Notes: generated by a model from the sequence alone, not told the origin. DNA of 64,000 nucleotides from RBG-16-66-20 sp052386675 (GCA_052386675.1 JBQTJX010000021.1:1-64000), one strand, 5' to 3'. Positions 32,701-41,459 are shown, counted from the first letter of the stretch. Numbers and translations: made by a program.

Positions 32701-34044
32701 CTAGGATGACCGCGACCAGTCGCTCGCGTAAACCGCCCAGATCGTCGCCGAGCCCCAGATCACAATGCCCAGCGCGATCACCCAGTACAGCGCCGATAGC
32801 GGCGCGGCGAACGCCAGCGCGATGAGCCCGCCGCCGATCACGATCACCAGGCGCGCGGTGCCCGCGAGCACCGGCCAGGCCACGCGCGCGGCGCCCTGCG
32901 AGGCGAAATACAGCGCGATGCCCGCGCCCATGAACGGATAGAACGGCCCGACGATGCGCAGGTAGGCCGCGCCGGAATCCAGCACCGCGGGATCCGCCGA
33001 GAACAGCCCCACCCACAGGCGAGGTAACAGCGCCACGGTCGCGCCGATGGCAAGGCAGATGCCAGCCGCGATCGCCGCGCCGATGAACGCGGTGCGCTTG
33101 GCGCGCTCCGGCCGGCCGGCGCCGACATTGGTGCCCACCAGCACCACGAGGGCCTGTCCGATGGCGAACGCGAGGGGCACCTGCAGCAACTCCAGCCGGA
33201 TGCCCACGCCGTAGCCGGCCAGGGCAGCGGTGCCGAAGCGTCCGACGAGGCCCGTCAGCATCACCGCGGTGAACACGGTCTGCAGCGCGGACACCGACGA
33301 GATCAATCCCACGCGCAGGATTTCACGGAACTGCCGGCCGACCAGCTTCCAGTCCTCGCGCCGCGGCCACAGGGGCGAACGCCAGATGTACAGGCCGGTT
33401 GCGACCGAGGCGAGGCCGAAGCCGACGCCGTAGGCAAGGCCTGCGCCCGCGATGCCCATCTCGGGAAACGGTCCCCAGCCCAGGATCAGCGCGGCCGACA
33501 GCGGGATGTGGACCAGCGACGCGGCGACCAGCGCGAGCGCGGGGACGAGGGTGTTGCCGCTGCCTCGCAGCACGCTGGCGAAGGTGTTGGCGATCCACAC
33601 CAGCACCGCGCCGCCGAACAGAACGTTGGAGTAGGCAAGGGCGGCGGCGAGCGCGGCGCCTTCGCCGCCGAGGAGGCGGTAGATGAAGCGACCAAATAGA
33701 AGGACGAAAAGCGTAAAACCGACGCCCATGGCGAGGGCGATCACCATGCCGTGCACCACCAGCGCGCGCGCGCGCGCCGCATCGCCGGCGCCGAGGGCGC
33801 GCGCGATGGCCGAGGAGATGCCCCCGCCCATCGCGCCGGCGGAAGTCATCTGCAGCAGCATCACCAGCGGGAACACCAGCGCGAGGCCGGCGAGCGGTTC
33901 GGTGCCCAGGCGCCCGACGAAGTGCGTGTCCGAGATGGAGATCGCGGACTGGAACACCACCAGCATCAGCCCGGGTGCCGAGAGCTTCAGCAGCGTCGGC
34001 AGGATGGGCGCGTCCAGCAGCGCCTTCGCCTTGGCGCCGGTCAT
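32701..34044 (-). CDS. MATE-family efflux transporter
   Basis: 447 residues with twelve predicted membrane helices and two homologous halves. It begins LLDAPILPTLLKLSAPGLMLVVFQ, followed by SDTHFVGRLGTEPLAGLALVFP, the typical first MATE helices. Expected to expel cationic or other toxic compounds in exchange for Na+ or H+. It is last in a minus-strand unit after VanZ (4-base gap). Its first 19 codons are repeated upstream of VanZ. Confidence 0.92.
   Translation of the reverse strand: MTGAKAKALLDAPILPTLLKLSAPGLMLVVFQSAISISDTHFVGRLGTEPLAGLALVFPLVMLLQMTSAGAMGGGISSAIARALGAGDAARARALVVHGMVIALAMGVGFTLFVLLFGRFIYRLLGGEGAALAAALAYSNVLFGGAVLVWIANTFASVLRGSGNTLVPALALVAASLVHIPLSAALILGWGPFPEMGIAGAGLAYGVGFGLASVATGLYIWRSPLWPRREDWKLVGRQFREILRVGLISSVSALQTVFTAVMLTGLVGRFGTAALAGYGVGIRLELLQVPLAFAIGQALVVLVGTNVGAGRPERAKRTAFIGAAIAAGICLAIGATVALLPRLWVGLFSADPAVLDSGAAYLRIVGPFYPFMGAGIALYFASQGAARVAWPVLAGTARLVIVIGGGLIALAFAAPLSALYWVIALGIVIWGSATIWAVYASDWSRSS
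33988..34044 (-). repeat. Direct repeat copy B: first 19 codons of the MATE gene
   Basis: Codons 1-19 (MTGAKAKALLDAPILPTLL) correspond codon by codon to the start of the small ORF at 34408-34524. CAGGAAA stands shortly upstream in both copies. With copy A the repeat brackets the VanZ gene. Confidence 0.7.
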
Positions 34045-34048
34045 CGCA

Positions 34049-34408
34049 CTATCGCTTTCCTGTACCTTCTGCTGGCAAGGCCGCGGGAAAGATGAGCGCC
34101 GCAGTCCAGCCGATCAGGACGCCGATCGTGTTGGCGGCCATGTCCTGGACCTCGTAGCTGCGGTAGCCGAGCTGGCCCTGGAGGAACTCCAGGCCAATGC
34201 CCATCGCGATCCACAAAACGCCGTAGGCCAAGCGCGTCTGTGTTCTTGTGTACAGCAGGCAGAACCAGAACATCAGCGTTCCATAGCCGGCGAAGTGCCC
34301 AAGCTTGTCGCCCTGTTCGATGTCGACCTGCGGCGGCGATGGCGAGAGCGACAGCCAGACGATGGCCGCTGCGATCCCCCATCCCGCCGCGATGAGGATG
34401 GCGCGCAT
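34049..34408 (-). CDS. VanZ-family membrane protein
   Basis: 119 residues with four hydrophobic segments. DKLGHFAGYGTLMFWFCLLYT and GIGLEFLQGQLGYRSYEVQDMAANTIGVLIGW are the VanZ-like signature (conserved D-K-x-x-H, E-x-x-Q and D-x-x-x-N). The family name comes from teicoplanin resistance, but most members have unknown roles. ATG 34408 overlaps the stop of the 38-codon ORF upstream (TGATG), implying coupled translation. Confidence 0.85.
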   Translation of the reverse strand: MRAILIAAGWGIAAAIVWLSLSPSPPQVDIEQGDKLGHFAGYGTLMFWFCLLYTRTQTRLAYGVLWIAMGIGLEFLQGQLGYRSYEVQDMAANTIGVLIGWTAALIFPAALPAEGTGKR

Positions 34409-34524
34409 CAGAACAAGCCCATCTGCCCGCCCGGACTGCGCGGATCCCCGGGAGGCTTGAATGGATTCAGCAGCGTGGGCGGCGTGGGGACGTCCAGCAA
34501 CGCATTCGCTTTGGCGCTCGTCAT
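34408..34524 (-). CDS. 38-residue ORF, duplicated 5' end of the MATE gene, upstream of VanZ
   Basis: The product begins MTSAKANALLDVPTPPTLL, which aligns codon for codon with the MATE N-terminus MTGAKAKALLDAPILPTLL, then diverges into a Pro/Gly-rich tail ending QMGLF. The stop TGA overlaps the VanZ ATG. It may be a remnant left when VanZ entered or the locus duplicated, or a working leader peptide that feeds ribosomes into VanZ. No protein function is expected from the fragment itself. Confidence 0.55.
   Translation of the reverse strand: MTSAKANALLDVPTPPTLLNPFKPPGDPRSPGGQMGLF
34468..34524 (-). repeat. Direct repeat copy A (upstream of VanZ)
   Basis: 57 bases matching the first 19 codons of the MATE gene with scattered substitutions. 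Similarity fades after codon 19. It lies 480 bases from copy B, with VanZ between them. Confidence 0.7.
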
Positions 34525-34577
34525 GCAATGAGCCTAACGCACGTTTCCTGCTGCCAATGCTCTGGAGCGTCCAATCT

Positions 34578-35285
34578 CTAGAACCGAGACTCGTACTCGC
34601 GAGAGATTCGAACGAGAGAAGAGGCGTAGTAGTCCTCGGTCTTGGACCGATCTACCCAACGGAAATCGAATGGCTTGACGTTGGTGGCTTCGAAGTGCAG
34701 GAGTACCAGTTCATCGAACTGACCGCTCACCCTGGCAACCAAATCGCGCTCAGTAGATTGAGCTTCCTGAAACGGATGTTTATGCGCTCTGCCATCAGTG
34801 GCGAACTTGCGCCGCCCTTCATATCCGGTGTACGACGACGCCCAGTTCAGCCCAACTATTCCGACGCAGACAGGATTGCCGCCGTGCTTCTTAAATTCCG
34901 ATACCTGTTTGGCAAGATCAGAACACACCCGGTCCAGTTGCTTGCGCATCGCTTTAGCAAGAATCTTGACTTCGGTGCCGATCTCGATGGTCGCGACCTT
35001 TCCGAACGCGACGGCAATTCCGGGCAATTTGTCCGCTTGAGCATGAGGCACACGAGCGCCAAAAGTTGCGTCACCACGACGAGCTTTCTTGCCTACCGTG
35101 CGATTCTGGGTATTTAGAACGCTTGTGCCCGAGTTGACTGACGCAACGAATTTCTTCGACCGCCCAAGATCGAAGAGATCCTCATACAGAAACGTCGCTA
35201 CCCAATCACCTTGGGATGAGTTCCGATGGAGGTATTTCTTGCCTTTGAAAAGGCCCTCGAATTCATTGAGCAGCTTGTACGGCAA
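34578..35285 (-). CDS. Putative Type II restriction endonuclease
   Basis: 235 residues, no signal peptide. The likely PD-(D/E)xK core is D72 (RRGDATFG), E101 and E105-V-K107 (IEIGTEVKILAKAMRKQLDRV); the E-V-K stretch followed by an amphipathic helix with KQxDR is common in restriction enzymes. It starts at TTG 35285 with GAGG upstream, 8 bases after the methyltransferase stop. GC content is visibly lower than that of the flanks. I cannot name the recognition site. The call rests on context plus the core motif. Confidence 0.7.
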   Translation of the reverse strand: MPYKLLNEFEGLFKGKKYLHRNSSQGDWVATFLYEDLFDLGRSKKFVASVNSGTSVLNTQNRTVGKKARRGDATFGARVPHAQADKLPGIAVAFGKVATIEIGTEVKILAKAMRKQLDRVCSDLAKQVSEFKKHGGNPVCVGIVGLNWASSYTGYEGRRKFATDGRAHKHPFQEAQSTERDLVARVSGQFDELVLLHFEATNVKPFDFRWVDRSKTEDYYASSLVRISREYESRF

Positions 35286-35293
35286 CGATATCC

Positions 35294-36298
35294 TCAGCTT
35301 AGCTTCTTCTTCGATTGGCGATCTTCTATCACACGTCCTTGAAGTGCGCCAAACAATGGCCGTTCCCTCGCTGCCGCGTCGATGTTCTCAAGTCCAATTC
35401 GATAGTAAACCGGGTCAATCTCGTTGCTGATCGAATTCCGCCCGGCCCGATAGGCTGCAACCGCAGTTGCGCACGTGCCGGAGAACGGGTCCAACACTGT
35501 ATCTCCGGCAAACGAGAACATTCGTACTAGTCGCTCAGCCAAGGACACAGGATACGGTGCCGGATGGCCATTGCGAGTGGATGCGCCGCGGACATCCGTC
35601 CATATCGGCTGCCACCAGGTCTGCATCTCCTCCTTTGTGAGCATGGAGAGCGCCTTCTGCAAGGGCTTTGGCTTTCGATACTCGCCGCCTTTGCGAAGGA
35701 ACAGTATGAATTCAACATCGTTCTTGACCACTGCTCCGGGCTGGTACGGCTTGCCATAGAAGCCGGCACCGTTGCCCTTGGCTTCCGTGGCCCCGTTTGC
35801 GATCTTGTTCCAGTAAATCGGTGACAGGCAGTCAAGGCCAAGTTTGCGAGCGCGTACTTGAATGTCTGCGTGTAGCGGCACCACGTGATGCCTACCCTCC
35901 TTCTTTCGAGAAAGGCATACGTCCCCGACTACGCAACACACTCGTCCCCCAGGCGCCAGGACTCGCGCGCATTCCCTCCAGACGACATCCAACTGCTCCA
36001 GGAAAAGTTCGTAGTCCTTGATGTGTCCCATCTGGCCGCCATGCCTCCGATATTCCTTCAGCGTCCAGTAAGGGGGGGAAGTCACAACCAAATGGACGGA
36101 TTCGTCCTTTATCCACGAGAGATTGCGGGCATCCCCAAGATGAAGCCGATGGGTAGTCGAATCGTACGGCGCCGGCCACGGCACGGTACGCATGATGGCG
36201 TTGATTTCCTGAAACTTCCTGAGGGCCGAGGGAGTGTTGTCGCTGGCAGGCAGGTCTGCCAGGAAGTAGTAGCTGTCCAGAGTCGAGTCGCGCCGCAT
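35294..36298 (-). CDS. DNA methyltransferase, beta class, probably N4-cytosine
   Basis: 334 residues. Catalytic motif IV is TSPPYW (73-78) and precedes the AdoMet motif DPFSGTC (270-276), which is the beta-class order. SPPY, in place of D/NPPY, favours N4-methylcytosine. Ser-Leu-Ala-Glu-Arg near 252-256 matches the helix before motif I. It protects host DNA from the neighbouring endonuclease. No separate controller gene is present, so balance must come from order and start strength: methylase first with ATG, endonuclease second with TTG. Confidence 0.88.
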   Translation of the reverse strand: MRRDSTLDSYYFLADLPASDNTPSALRKFQEINAIMRTVPWPAPYDSTTHRLHLGDARNLSWIKDESVHLVVTSPPYWTLKEYRRHGGQMGHIKDYELFLEQLDVVWRECARVLAPGGRVCCVVGDVCLSRKKEGRHHVVPLHADIQVRARKLGLDCLSPIYWNKIANGATEAKGNGAGFYGKPYQPGAVVKNDVEFILFLRKGGEYRKPKPLQKALSMLTKEEMQTWWQPIWTDVRGASTRNGHPAPYPVSLAERLVRMFSFAGDTVLDPFSGTCATAVAAYRAGRNSISNEIDPVYYRIGLENIDAAARERPLFGALQGRVIEDRQSKKKLS

Positions 36299-36369
36299 TG
36301 TTTTGTCCTTTTATTGCGTCTGGTCGCGCTATTGAAATCGTAGCACGCCCTTCGGATTCCGAGAAATAC
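36299..36369 (-). promoter_or_regulatory. Promoter region of the restriction-modification operon
   Basis: The 71-base, AT-richer gap before the methyltransferase holds, on the minus strand, TTCTCG and TACGAT separated by 17 bases as a plausible weak -35/-10 pair. An interrupted palindrome CGGAATCCG lies inside the spacer, where a protein could control it. The ribosome site AAAGGAC lies about ten bases before ATG 36298. Assignment is tentative. Confidence 0.35.
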
Positions 36370-37452
36370 CTATAAGAAAAGTTGCAGTTGAGCTTTGCTC
36401 CCAGGCGGCCTGAACAGCGCACAATCAAGCTCACCTCTCGAAGCCATATGATTCGATTCGCAATTCAGCCCGAAGCGACGGCAGGCGATGTCGAAGCGCT
36501 TGTCGATAAGATCCGCGAAGTTTCCCGAACCGCTCATGCGGGAGCCGAAGTTGGGGTCGTTCTCCCGCCCGCCGCGCACCTGCTTGATGATGCTGATGAC
36601 GTGGTCTGCGCGTTGCGGCGCGTGGGTGGCGAGCCACTCCTTGAATAGCGGGCGCACTTCGTTCGGCAGCCGCAGCATGATCCAGCCGGCCTTGACGGCG
36701 CCGGCGGCAGCGGCGGCTTCGAGGATGGCCTCCAACGACTGGTCTGTAAGCGCCGGGACGACGGGCGCCACCATAACCCCCGTCGGGATTCCGGCCGAGG
36801 CGAGGGCGCGAATGGTGTCGATCCTCCTGGAAGGGCTGGCTGCCCTGGGCTCCAGCTTGCGAGCGAGCTTGTGGTTGAGCGTCGTCACGGAAACGAAGCA
36901 CTTGACGAGGTTCTTCTTTGCCATCGGCGCCAGCAGGTCGATGTCACGCTCGATCAGGGCTGACTTGGTGACGATGGTGAGCGGGTGATCGCATTCCGCG
37001 AGCACTTCCAGCAGGCCTCGCATCAGCTTGTTGCGCCGCTCGACGGGCTGGTAGGCGTCGGTGTTGGTGCCAAAGGCGATGGGCTTGGTCACGTAGCCCT
37101 TCTTTGACAATTCCTCGCGCAGCAGCTGGACGGCGTTGGTCTTCGCGAACAGTCTGGTCTCGAAATCGAGCCCGGGTGAGAGCTCAAGGTAGGCGTGACT
37201 TGGCCGGGCGTAGCAGTAGACGCACCCATGCTCGCATCCCCTGTACGGGTTGATGGACTGGTCAAAAGGTATGTCCGGCGAGTCGTTGCGGGCGATGATG
37301 GAGCGGGCGCGCTCCTCGGCGACGCGGGTCTCGATCCCGGGGAGCGATTCATCCGCGTTTCCTTCTCCATTCGTCCAGCCGTCGTCGACGCGCTCGCGCG
37401 CGAAGGTTTCGAAACGCCCCGCAATGAACGACCCGGCGCCACGCAGCTTCAT
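36370..37452 (-). CDS. PA0069-family radical SAM protein
   Basis: 360 residues. The 4Fe-4S ligands are in NPYRGCEHGCVYCYARPSH (C-x3-C-x2-C). Downstream are FGTNTDAYQPVE and TIVTKSALIERDIDLL, as in relatives of spore photoproduct lyase annotated as the PA0069 family. Its reaction is unknown; a DNA or nucleotide target has been suggested for relatives only by similarity. Part of the 3' end borders the lower-GC restriction island. It diverges from the MFS gene at 37486 with a 33-base gap. Confidence 0.88.
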   Translation of the reverse strand: MKLRGAGSFIAGRFETFARERVDDGWTNGEGNADESLPGIETRVAEERARSIIARNDSPDIPFDQSINPYRGCEHGCVYCYARPSHAYLELSPGLDFETRLFAKTNAVQLLREELSKKGYVTKPIAFGTNTDAYQPVERRNKLMRGLLEVLAECDHPLTIVTKSALIERDIDLLAPMAKKNLVKCFVSVTTLNHKLARKLEPRAASPSRRIDTIRALASAGIPTGVMVAPVVPALTDQSLEAILEAAAAAGAVKAGWIMLRLPNEVRPLFKEWLATHAPQRADHVISIIKQVRGGRENDPNFGSRMSGSGNFADLIDKRFDIACRRFGLNCESNHMASRGELDCALFRPPGSKAQLQLFL

Positions 37453-37485
37453 TTAGAATGAACCTTCCCTCCCGATACTGTATAT

Positions 37486-38694
37486 ATGAACATCTCAGCA
37501 GGCAACACCCTCGGCGACGTGCGCCTGAACGTCGGCCTGCTGGTCGCTTGCCAGGCGATGCTGTTCACCGTCAATTCCACGCTGATCGCGATCAACGGTC
37601 TCTCCGGCGTCGCGCTGGCGCCGTACGCGTCGCTCGGAACGCTGCCGGTCACCTGCTGGATCATCGGCGCGGCAATCACCACCATGCCGGCGTCGCTCTA
37701 CATGAAGCGGGTGGGCCGCCGCACCGGCCTCATGCAGGGCGCGGCGATCGCCATCCTGGGCGCGCTCATCTGCGCCGCGGCGCTGTGGACGAAGAGCTTC
37801 TGGCTGCTGTGCTTCGGCACGCTCGTATACGGCGCGAGCAACGCCTTCGGCCAGTACTACCGCTTCGCCGCGGCGGACGTGTCGCCGGTGGATTTCCGCG
37901 CCACCGCGGTGTCGCTGGTGCTGGCCGGCGGCCTGGTCGGCGGCGTGCTGGGACCCACCACCAGCCGCTTCACAGTGGACCTCGTCGGTCCGCGCTTCGT
38001 CGGCGCCTACCTCGCGCTCATCGTCTTCGCGCTGGTCACGATCGCGCTGCTGAGCCGGATCCGGATCCCCGATCCCACCGCCGCCGAGCAGGCCGCCTCG
38101 GGCCGGCCGCTGCGCGAGATCGCGAAACAGCCCAAGTTCATCGTCGCGGTGATGTGCGGCGCCATCGGCTACGGCGTGATGAACTTCCTCATGGTATCGA
38201 CGCCGATCGCGATGGGCGTGTGCGGCCATCCCTATGGCGACGCCGCGTTCGTCATCTCCTCGCACGTGGTGGCGATGTTCGCGCCGTCATTCTTCACCGG
38301 CGGCCTGATCAAGCGCCTGGGCGTGGTGCCGGTGCTGTTCGCCGGCGCCGCGCTGAACGTGGTCGCGGTCGGCGTGGCGCTCGCCGGCATCGCGGTGGCC
38401 AACTTCTGGTGGTCGCTGGTCCTGCTCGGCGTGGGCTGGAACTTCCTCTACATCGGCGGCACCACGCTGCTGCTGGAGACCTACCGGCCGGAGGAACGGG
38501 CGCGCGCGCAGGGCACCAACGAGCAGGCCATTTTCTGCATGATGGCGGTGTCCTCCTTCACCTCCGGGCTGATCGTCACCAACGCAGGCTGGGAGAAAGT
38601 GAACTTCGCGGCCCTGCCGCTGATCGGCGTGGTGCTGGCCGCGATCACCTGGCTGTGGATGACGCAGCGCGCGGCGCGGCTGGCGGGAGCCTGA
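37486..38694 (+). CDS. MFS transporter (first gene of D-amino-acid-type operon)
   Basis: 402 residues with twelve predicted helices. The loop 2-3 motif is KRVGRRTGLMQGAA; SNAFGQYYRFAAADVSPVDFRATAVSLVLAGGLVGGVLGP is characteristic of a subgroup near YhjE/NreB-like carriers. ATG 37486 has TAGAAT 27 bases upstream but no good ribosome site. The stop is one base before the next GTG start, so translation is likely coupled. It would import or export the substrate of the downstream enzymes. Confidence 0.88.
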   Translation: MNISAGNTLGDVRLNVGLLVACQAMLFTVNSTLIAINGLSGVALAPYASLGTLPVTCWIIGAAITTMPASLYMKRVGRRTGLMQGAAIAILGALICAAALWTKSFWLLCFGTLVYGASNAFGQYYRFAAADVSPVDFRATAVSLVLAGGLVGGVLGPTTSRFTVDLVGPRFVGAYLALIVFALVTIALLSRIRIPDPTAAEQAASGRPLREIAKQPKFIVAVMCGAIGYGVMNFLMVSTPIAMGVCGHPYGDAAFVISSHVVAMFAPSFFTGGLIKRLGVVPVLFAGAALNVVAVGVALAGIAVANFWWSLVLLGVGWNFLYIGGTTLLLETYRPEERARAQGTNEQAIFCMMAVSSFTSGLIVTNAGWEKVNFAALPLIGVVLAAITWLWMTQRAARLAGA

Positions 38695-38695
38695 C

Positions 38696-39808
38696 GTGCA
38701 ATCGCCACCTGCAACCGTCGGCATGCGCCTGGAGGAAGTGGACACCCCGGCGCTGGTCGTGGACCTGGACGCCTTCGAGGCGAACCTGCGCCGCCTGAAC
38801 GAGGCCGTCACCGGCCGGGTGCGGGTGCGCGCCCACGCCAAGACCCACAAGTGTCCGGAGATCGCCTTGCGCCAGGTCGCCGCGGGCGCGGTGGGCGTAT
38901 GCTGCCAGAAGGTGGGCGAGGCCGAGGCCATGGTCGAGGGCGGCGTGCGCGACGTGCTGGTGACCAACGAGATCATCGGCGCGCGCAAGATCGCGCGCCT
39001 GGCCGCACTGGCGAAGCGCGCGCGCATCGGCGTCTGCGTCGACCAGGCGGCCAACGTGCGTGAACTAGAGGCCGCGGCGGCGAAGGCCGGGGCCACGATC
39101 GACGTCTACCTCGAGCTGGAAGTCGGCATGCGCCGCTGCGGCGTCGCGCCGGGCGCGCCGGCCGTGGCGCTGGCGCGGGCGATCGTCGCTTCGAAGAACC
39201 TGCGCTTCGCCGGCATGCACGCCTACCACGGCCGCGCGCAGCACATCCGCTCGCATGAAGAGCGGCGCGCGGTCATCGCCAACGCCGCGACGGCGGTGCG
39301 CACGACGCGGGCGATGCTGGAGGAGGCGGGCATCGCCTGCCCGATCGTCACCGGCGCGGGCAGCGGCACCTTCATGTTCGAGGTCGAGCTGGGCGCCTGG
39401 GACGAGATCCAGCCCGGCTCCTACGTGTTCATGGACTGGGACTACGCGAAGAACGAGTGGGCGCCGCCGCTGCCGCGCTTCGACCATTCTCTGTTCGTGC
39501 TGGCCGCGGTGCAGAGTCGCCCGGACGACAAGGTCGCCATCCTGGACGCCGGGCTGAAGGCCTCCAGCGTGGACTCCGGCATGCCGGGCGTCTGGGAACG
39601 CCCGGGCCTCGCCTACACGCACGCGTCCGACGAGCACGGCTGGCTGGAGGCGGGGCAAGGGTCGAAGGTGCCTGCGCTGGGCGACAAGGTGCTGCTCGTG
39701 CCCGGCCATTGCGATCCGACCGTGAACCTGTACGACTGGTACGTGTGCGTCCGGGGGGGTGTGGTGGAGGCGTTGTGGCCGATCACCGCACGCGGCGCGC
39801 TGGCCTAG
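38696..39808 (+). CDS. DSD1-family PLP enzyme (D-threonine aldolase / D-serine dehydratase fold III)
   Basis: 370 residues with the alanine-racemase-like barrel. The PLP lysine is K49 in RAHAKTHKCPEI; GAGSGTFMFE binds the phosphate. The C-terminal zinc pair typical of this family is H338 and C339 (PGHCDPTVN). Enzymes of this group split D-3-hydroxy amino acids to glycine or eliminate water from them. GTG 38696 lies one base after the MFS stop. The RidA-family gene behind it fits a reaction releasing enamines. Confidence 0.88.
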   Translation: MQSPPATVGMRLEEVDTPALVVDLDAFEANLRRLNEAVTGRVRVRAHAKTHKCPEIALRQVAAGAVGVCCQKVGEAEAMVEGGVRDVLVTNEIIGARKIARLAALAKRARIGVCVDQAANVRELEAAAAKAGATIDVYLELEVGMRRCGVAPGAPAVALARAIVASKNLRFAGMHAYHGRAQHIRSHEERRAVIANAATAVRTTRAMLEEAGIACPIVTGAGSGTFMFEVELGAWDEIQPGSYVFMDWDYAKNEWAPPLPRFDHSLFVLAAVQSRPDDKVAILDAGLKASSVDSGMPGVWERPGLAYTHASDEHGWLEAGQGSKVPALGDKVLLVPGHCDPTVNLYDWYVCVRGGVVEALWPITARGALA

Positions 39809-39837
39809 GACCTGCGGCGGAACATAGGGGGAACGAC

Positions 39838-40287
39838 ATGCGCAAGCAGTATCTGAATCCGAAGGAACTGTTCGATCCGCGCTTCTTCACGCACAGCGTG
39901 ACGGTCACCGGGCCGGTGAAGCTGGTCTATGTCTCGGGCCAGGTGAGCTACGACCGCGACGGCCAGGTCATCGGCGAGGGCGACATGAAAGCCCAGGCCG
40001 AGCAGGTGTTCAAGAGCCTGACGCACAACCTCGCCGCCGCGGGCGCGACCTGGGCGGACGTGGTAAAGCTGAACGGCTACATGGTGAACATGAATCCGGA
40101 CGACGTGAACCTGTATCGCGAGGTTCGCTCGCGCTACATCCGCTTCCCGAAAATGCCGGCCAGCACCCTGGTGGGGGTGAGCCAGCTGGTGCACGAGGAC
40201 CTGCTGCTGGAGGTGGAGGTGATCGCGGCGCTTCCCGAGGCGCCGGCGAAGCCCGCGGCCAGGAAGAAGGCGAAGAAGAAGCGTTGA
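39838..40287 (+). CDS. RidA/YjgF-family protein without the deaminase arginine
   Basis: 149 residues. KLVYVSGQVSYDRDGQVIGEGD and DVVKLNGYMVNM are the family core. RidA proteins hydrolyse reactive enamines made by PLP dehydratases, using an Arg in a P-A-R-S motif; here the motif reads PASTLVGV, with S109 at that place, so imine deaminase activity is doubtful. The Lys/Ala tail (PAAKKKAKKKR-like, about 138-149) is unusual. GGGGGAACGAC precedes ATG 39838. The stop overlaps the TTG start of the next gene. Confidence 0.85.
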   Translation: MRKQYLNPKELFDPRFFTHSVTVTGPVKLVYVSGQVSYDRDGQVIGEGDMKAQAEQVFKSLTHNLAAAGATWADVVKLNGYMVNMNPDDVNLYREVRSRYIRFPKMPASTLVGVSQLVHEDLLLEVEVIAALPEAPAKPAARKKAKKKR

Positions 40288-41459
40288 GCCGGGCGAACTA
40301 TGGCTGGGTGGTGGTCGCCGCGGCCTTCACCCTGATGTTCGTGGGCTTCGGCGCGGCGTATTCCTTCGCCGCGTTCTTCAAGGCCTTCCAGGCCGAGTTC
40401 AGCGCCTCGCGCGCCCATGTCGCGCTGGTGTTCTCGCTGTGCGCGTTCCTCTACTTCCTGCTGGGCGCGCCCGGGGGCATGCTCGCCGACCGCTACGGCA
40501 CGCGCAATGTCGCGCTCGCGGGCGTGACCTTCCTCGCCGCGGGCCTGGCCGCGGCAAGCTTCGCCCCCTCGGTAGCGGTGCTGTACCTCACCTATTCCAT
40601 CGGCCTTGGAATCGGCATCGGCCTCACCTACGTGCCTTCGGTGGGCGCGGTGCAGCCCTGGTTCGAGAAGAACCGCGTGCTTGCCTCGGGCATCGCGGTC
40701 TCCGGAATCGGCGCCGGAAACCTGCTCGGGCCGCCGCTGGCGGCGTGGTGGATCGACCTGTTCGGCTGGCGCGGCGCCTACCTTGCGCTCGCGGCGGTGA
40801 CGCTGGTGCTGGGCGGCATCGCGGCGGCGGCCATCCGCTACCGGCCCGCGGGGCAGGCTCGGGCCGTGACCGGCGTGCCGCTGCGGGATGCGCTGCGCGC
40901 GCGCAACTTCTGGGTTCTCTACGTCACCCTCGCGCTGTCGGGCTTCGGCTGCTTCGTGCCACTGGTGCACCTGGCGCCTTACGCAGCGGACGCCGGCCAC
41001 CCGGAAGCCTTCGGCGTGCTGCTGGTGAGCCTGATCGGGCTGGGCAGCCTCCTCGGGCGCTTCGCGGTCGGCGCGTTCGCCGACCGGGTGGGGCGCATGC
41101 GTTCCCTGGCGCTGATGTACCTCGGCATGGCGCTGATGCTGGTCCTGTGGTGGGCGAGCACCGGGAGGATCGGTCTTTCTCTTATGGCGGTGGGATTCGG
41201 CATCTGCTACGGCGGCTTCGTCGCCACGTTTCCCTCGGTGGTCATGGACCTGTTCGGCGCGCGGTCGGTCTCGGGGATCATCGGCTGCCTGTACACCGCG
41301 GCCGGGCTGGGCACGCTGCTGGGGCCGCCGCTGGCGGGCGCGGCCTACGACGCCACCGGCAGCTACGCCATGCCCATCCTCGGCGCCGCGCTGCTCGCGC
41401 TCGCCGCCGCCATCGGCATCGCCTCCCTGCAGCGCCCGCTCGGTGCGCGCACCGCATGA
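40284..41459 (+). CDS. MFS transporter (oxalate/formate-antiporter-like)
   Basis: 391 residues, twelve helices. YGWVVVAAAFTLMFVGFGAAYSFAAFFKAFQ is the typical start of the OFA subgroup, GMLADRYGTRNV and GAFADRVGRMRS are the two loop motifs. TTG 40284 overlaps the RidA stop (TTGA). It probably carries a carboxylate formed or used by the operon enzymes. Confidence 0.9.
   Translation: MSRANYGWVVVAAAFTLMFVGFGAAYSFAAFFKAFQAEFSASRAHVALVFSLCAFLYFLLGAPGGMLADRYGTRNVALAGVTFLAAGLAAASFAPSVAVLYLTYSIGLGIGIGLTYVPSVGAVQPWFEKNRVLASGIAVSGIGAGNLLGPPLAAWWIDLFGWRGAYLALAAVTLVLGGIAAAAIRYRPAGQARAVTGVPLRDALRARNFWVLYVTLALSGFGCFVPLVHLAPYAADAGHPEAFGVLLVSLIGLGSLLGRFAVGAFADRVGRMRSLALMYLGMALMLVLWWASTGRIGLSLMAVGFGICYGGFVATFPSVVMDLFGARSVSGIIGCLYTAAGLGTLLGPPLAGAAYDATGSYAMPILGAALLALAAAIGIASLQRPLGARTA

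Noticed and set aside
34531..36369. A prophage or integrative element around the restriction genes.
   Set aside because: No integrase, transposase, attachment repeat or phage gene is visible, and only two genes differ in composition.
38723..39808. ATG 38723 as the start of the DSD1-family gene.
   Set aside because: GTG 38696 keeps coupling with the preceding stop and the extra residues are compatible; the later ATG remains possible but is less supported.
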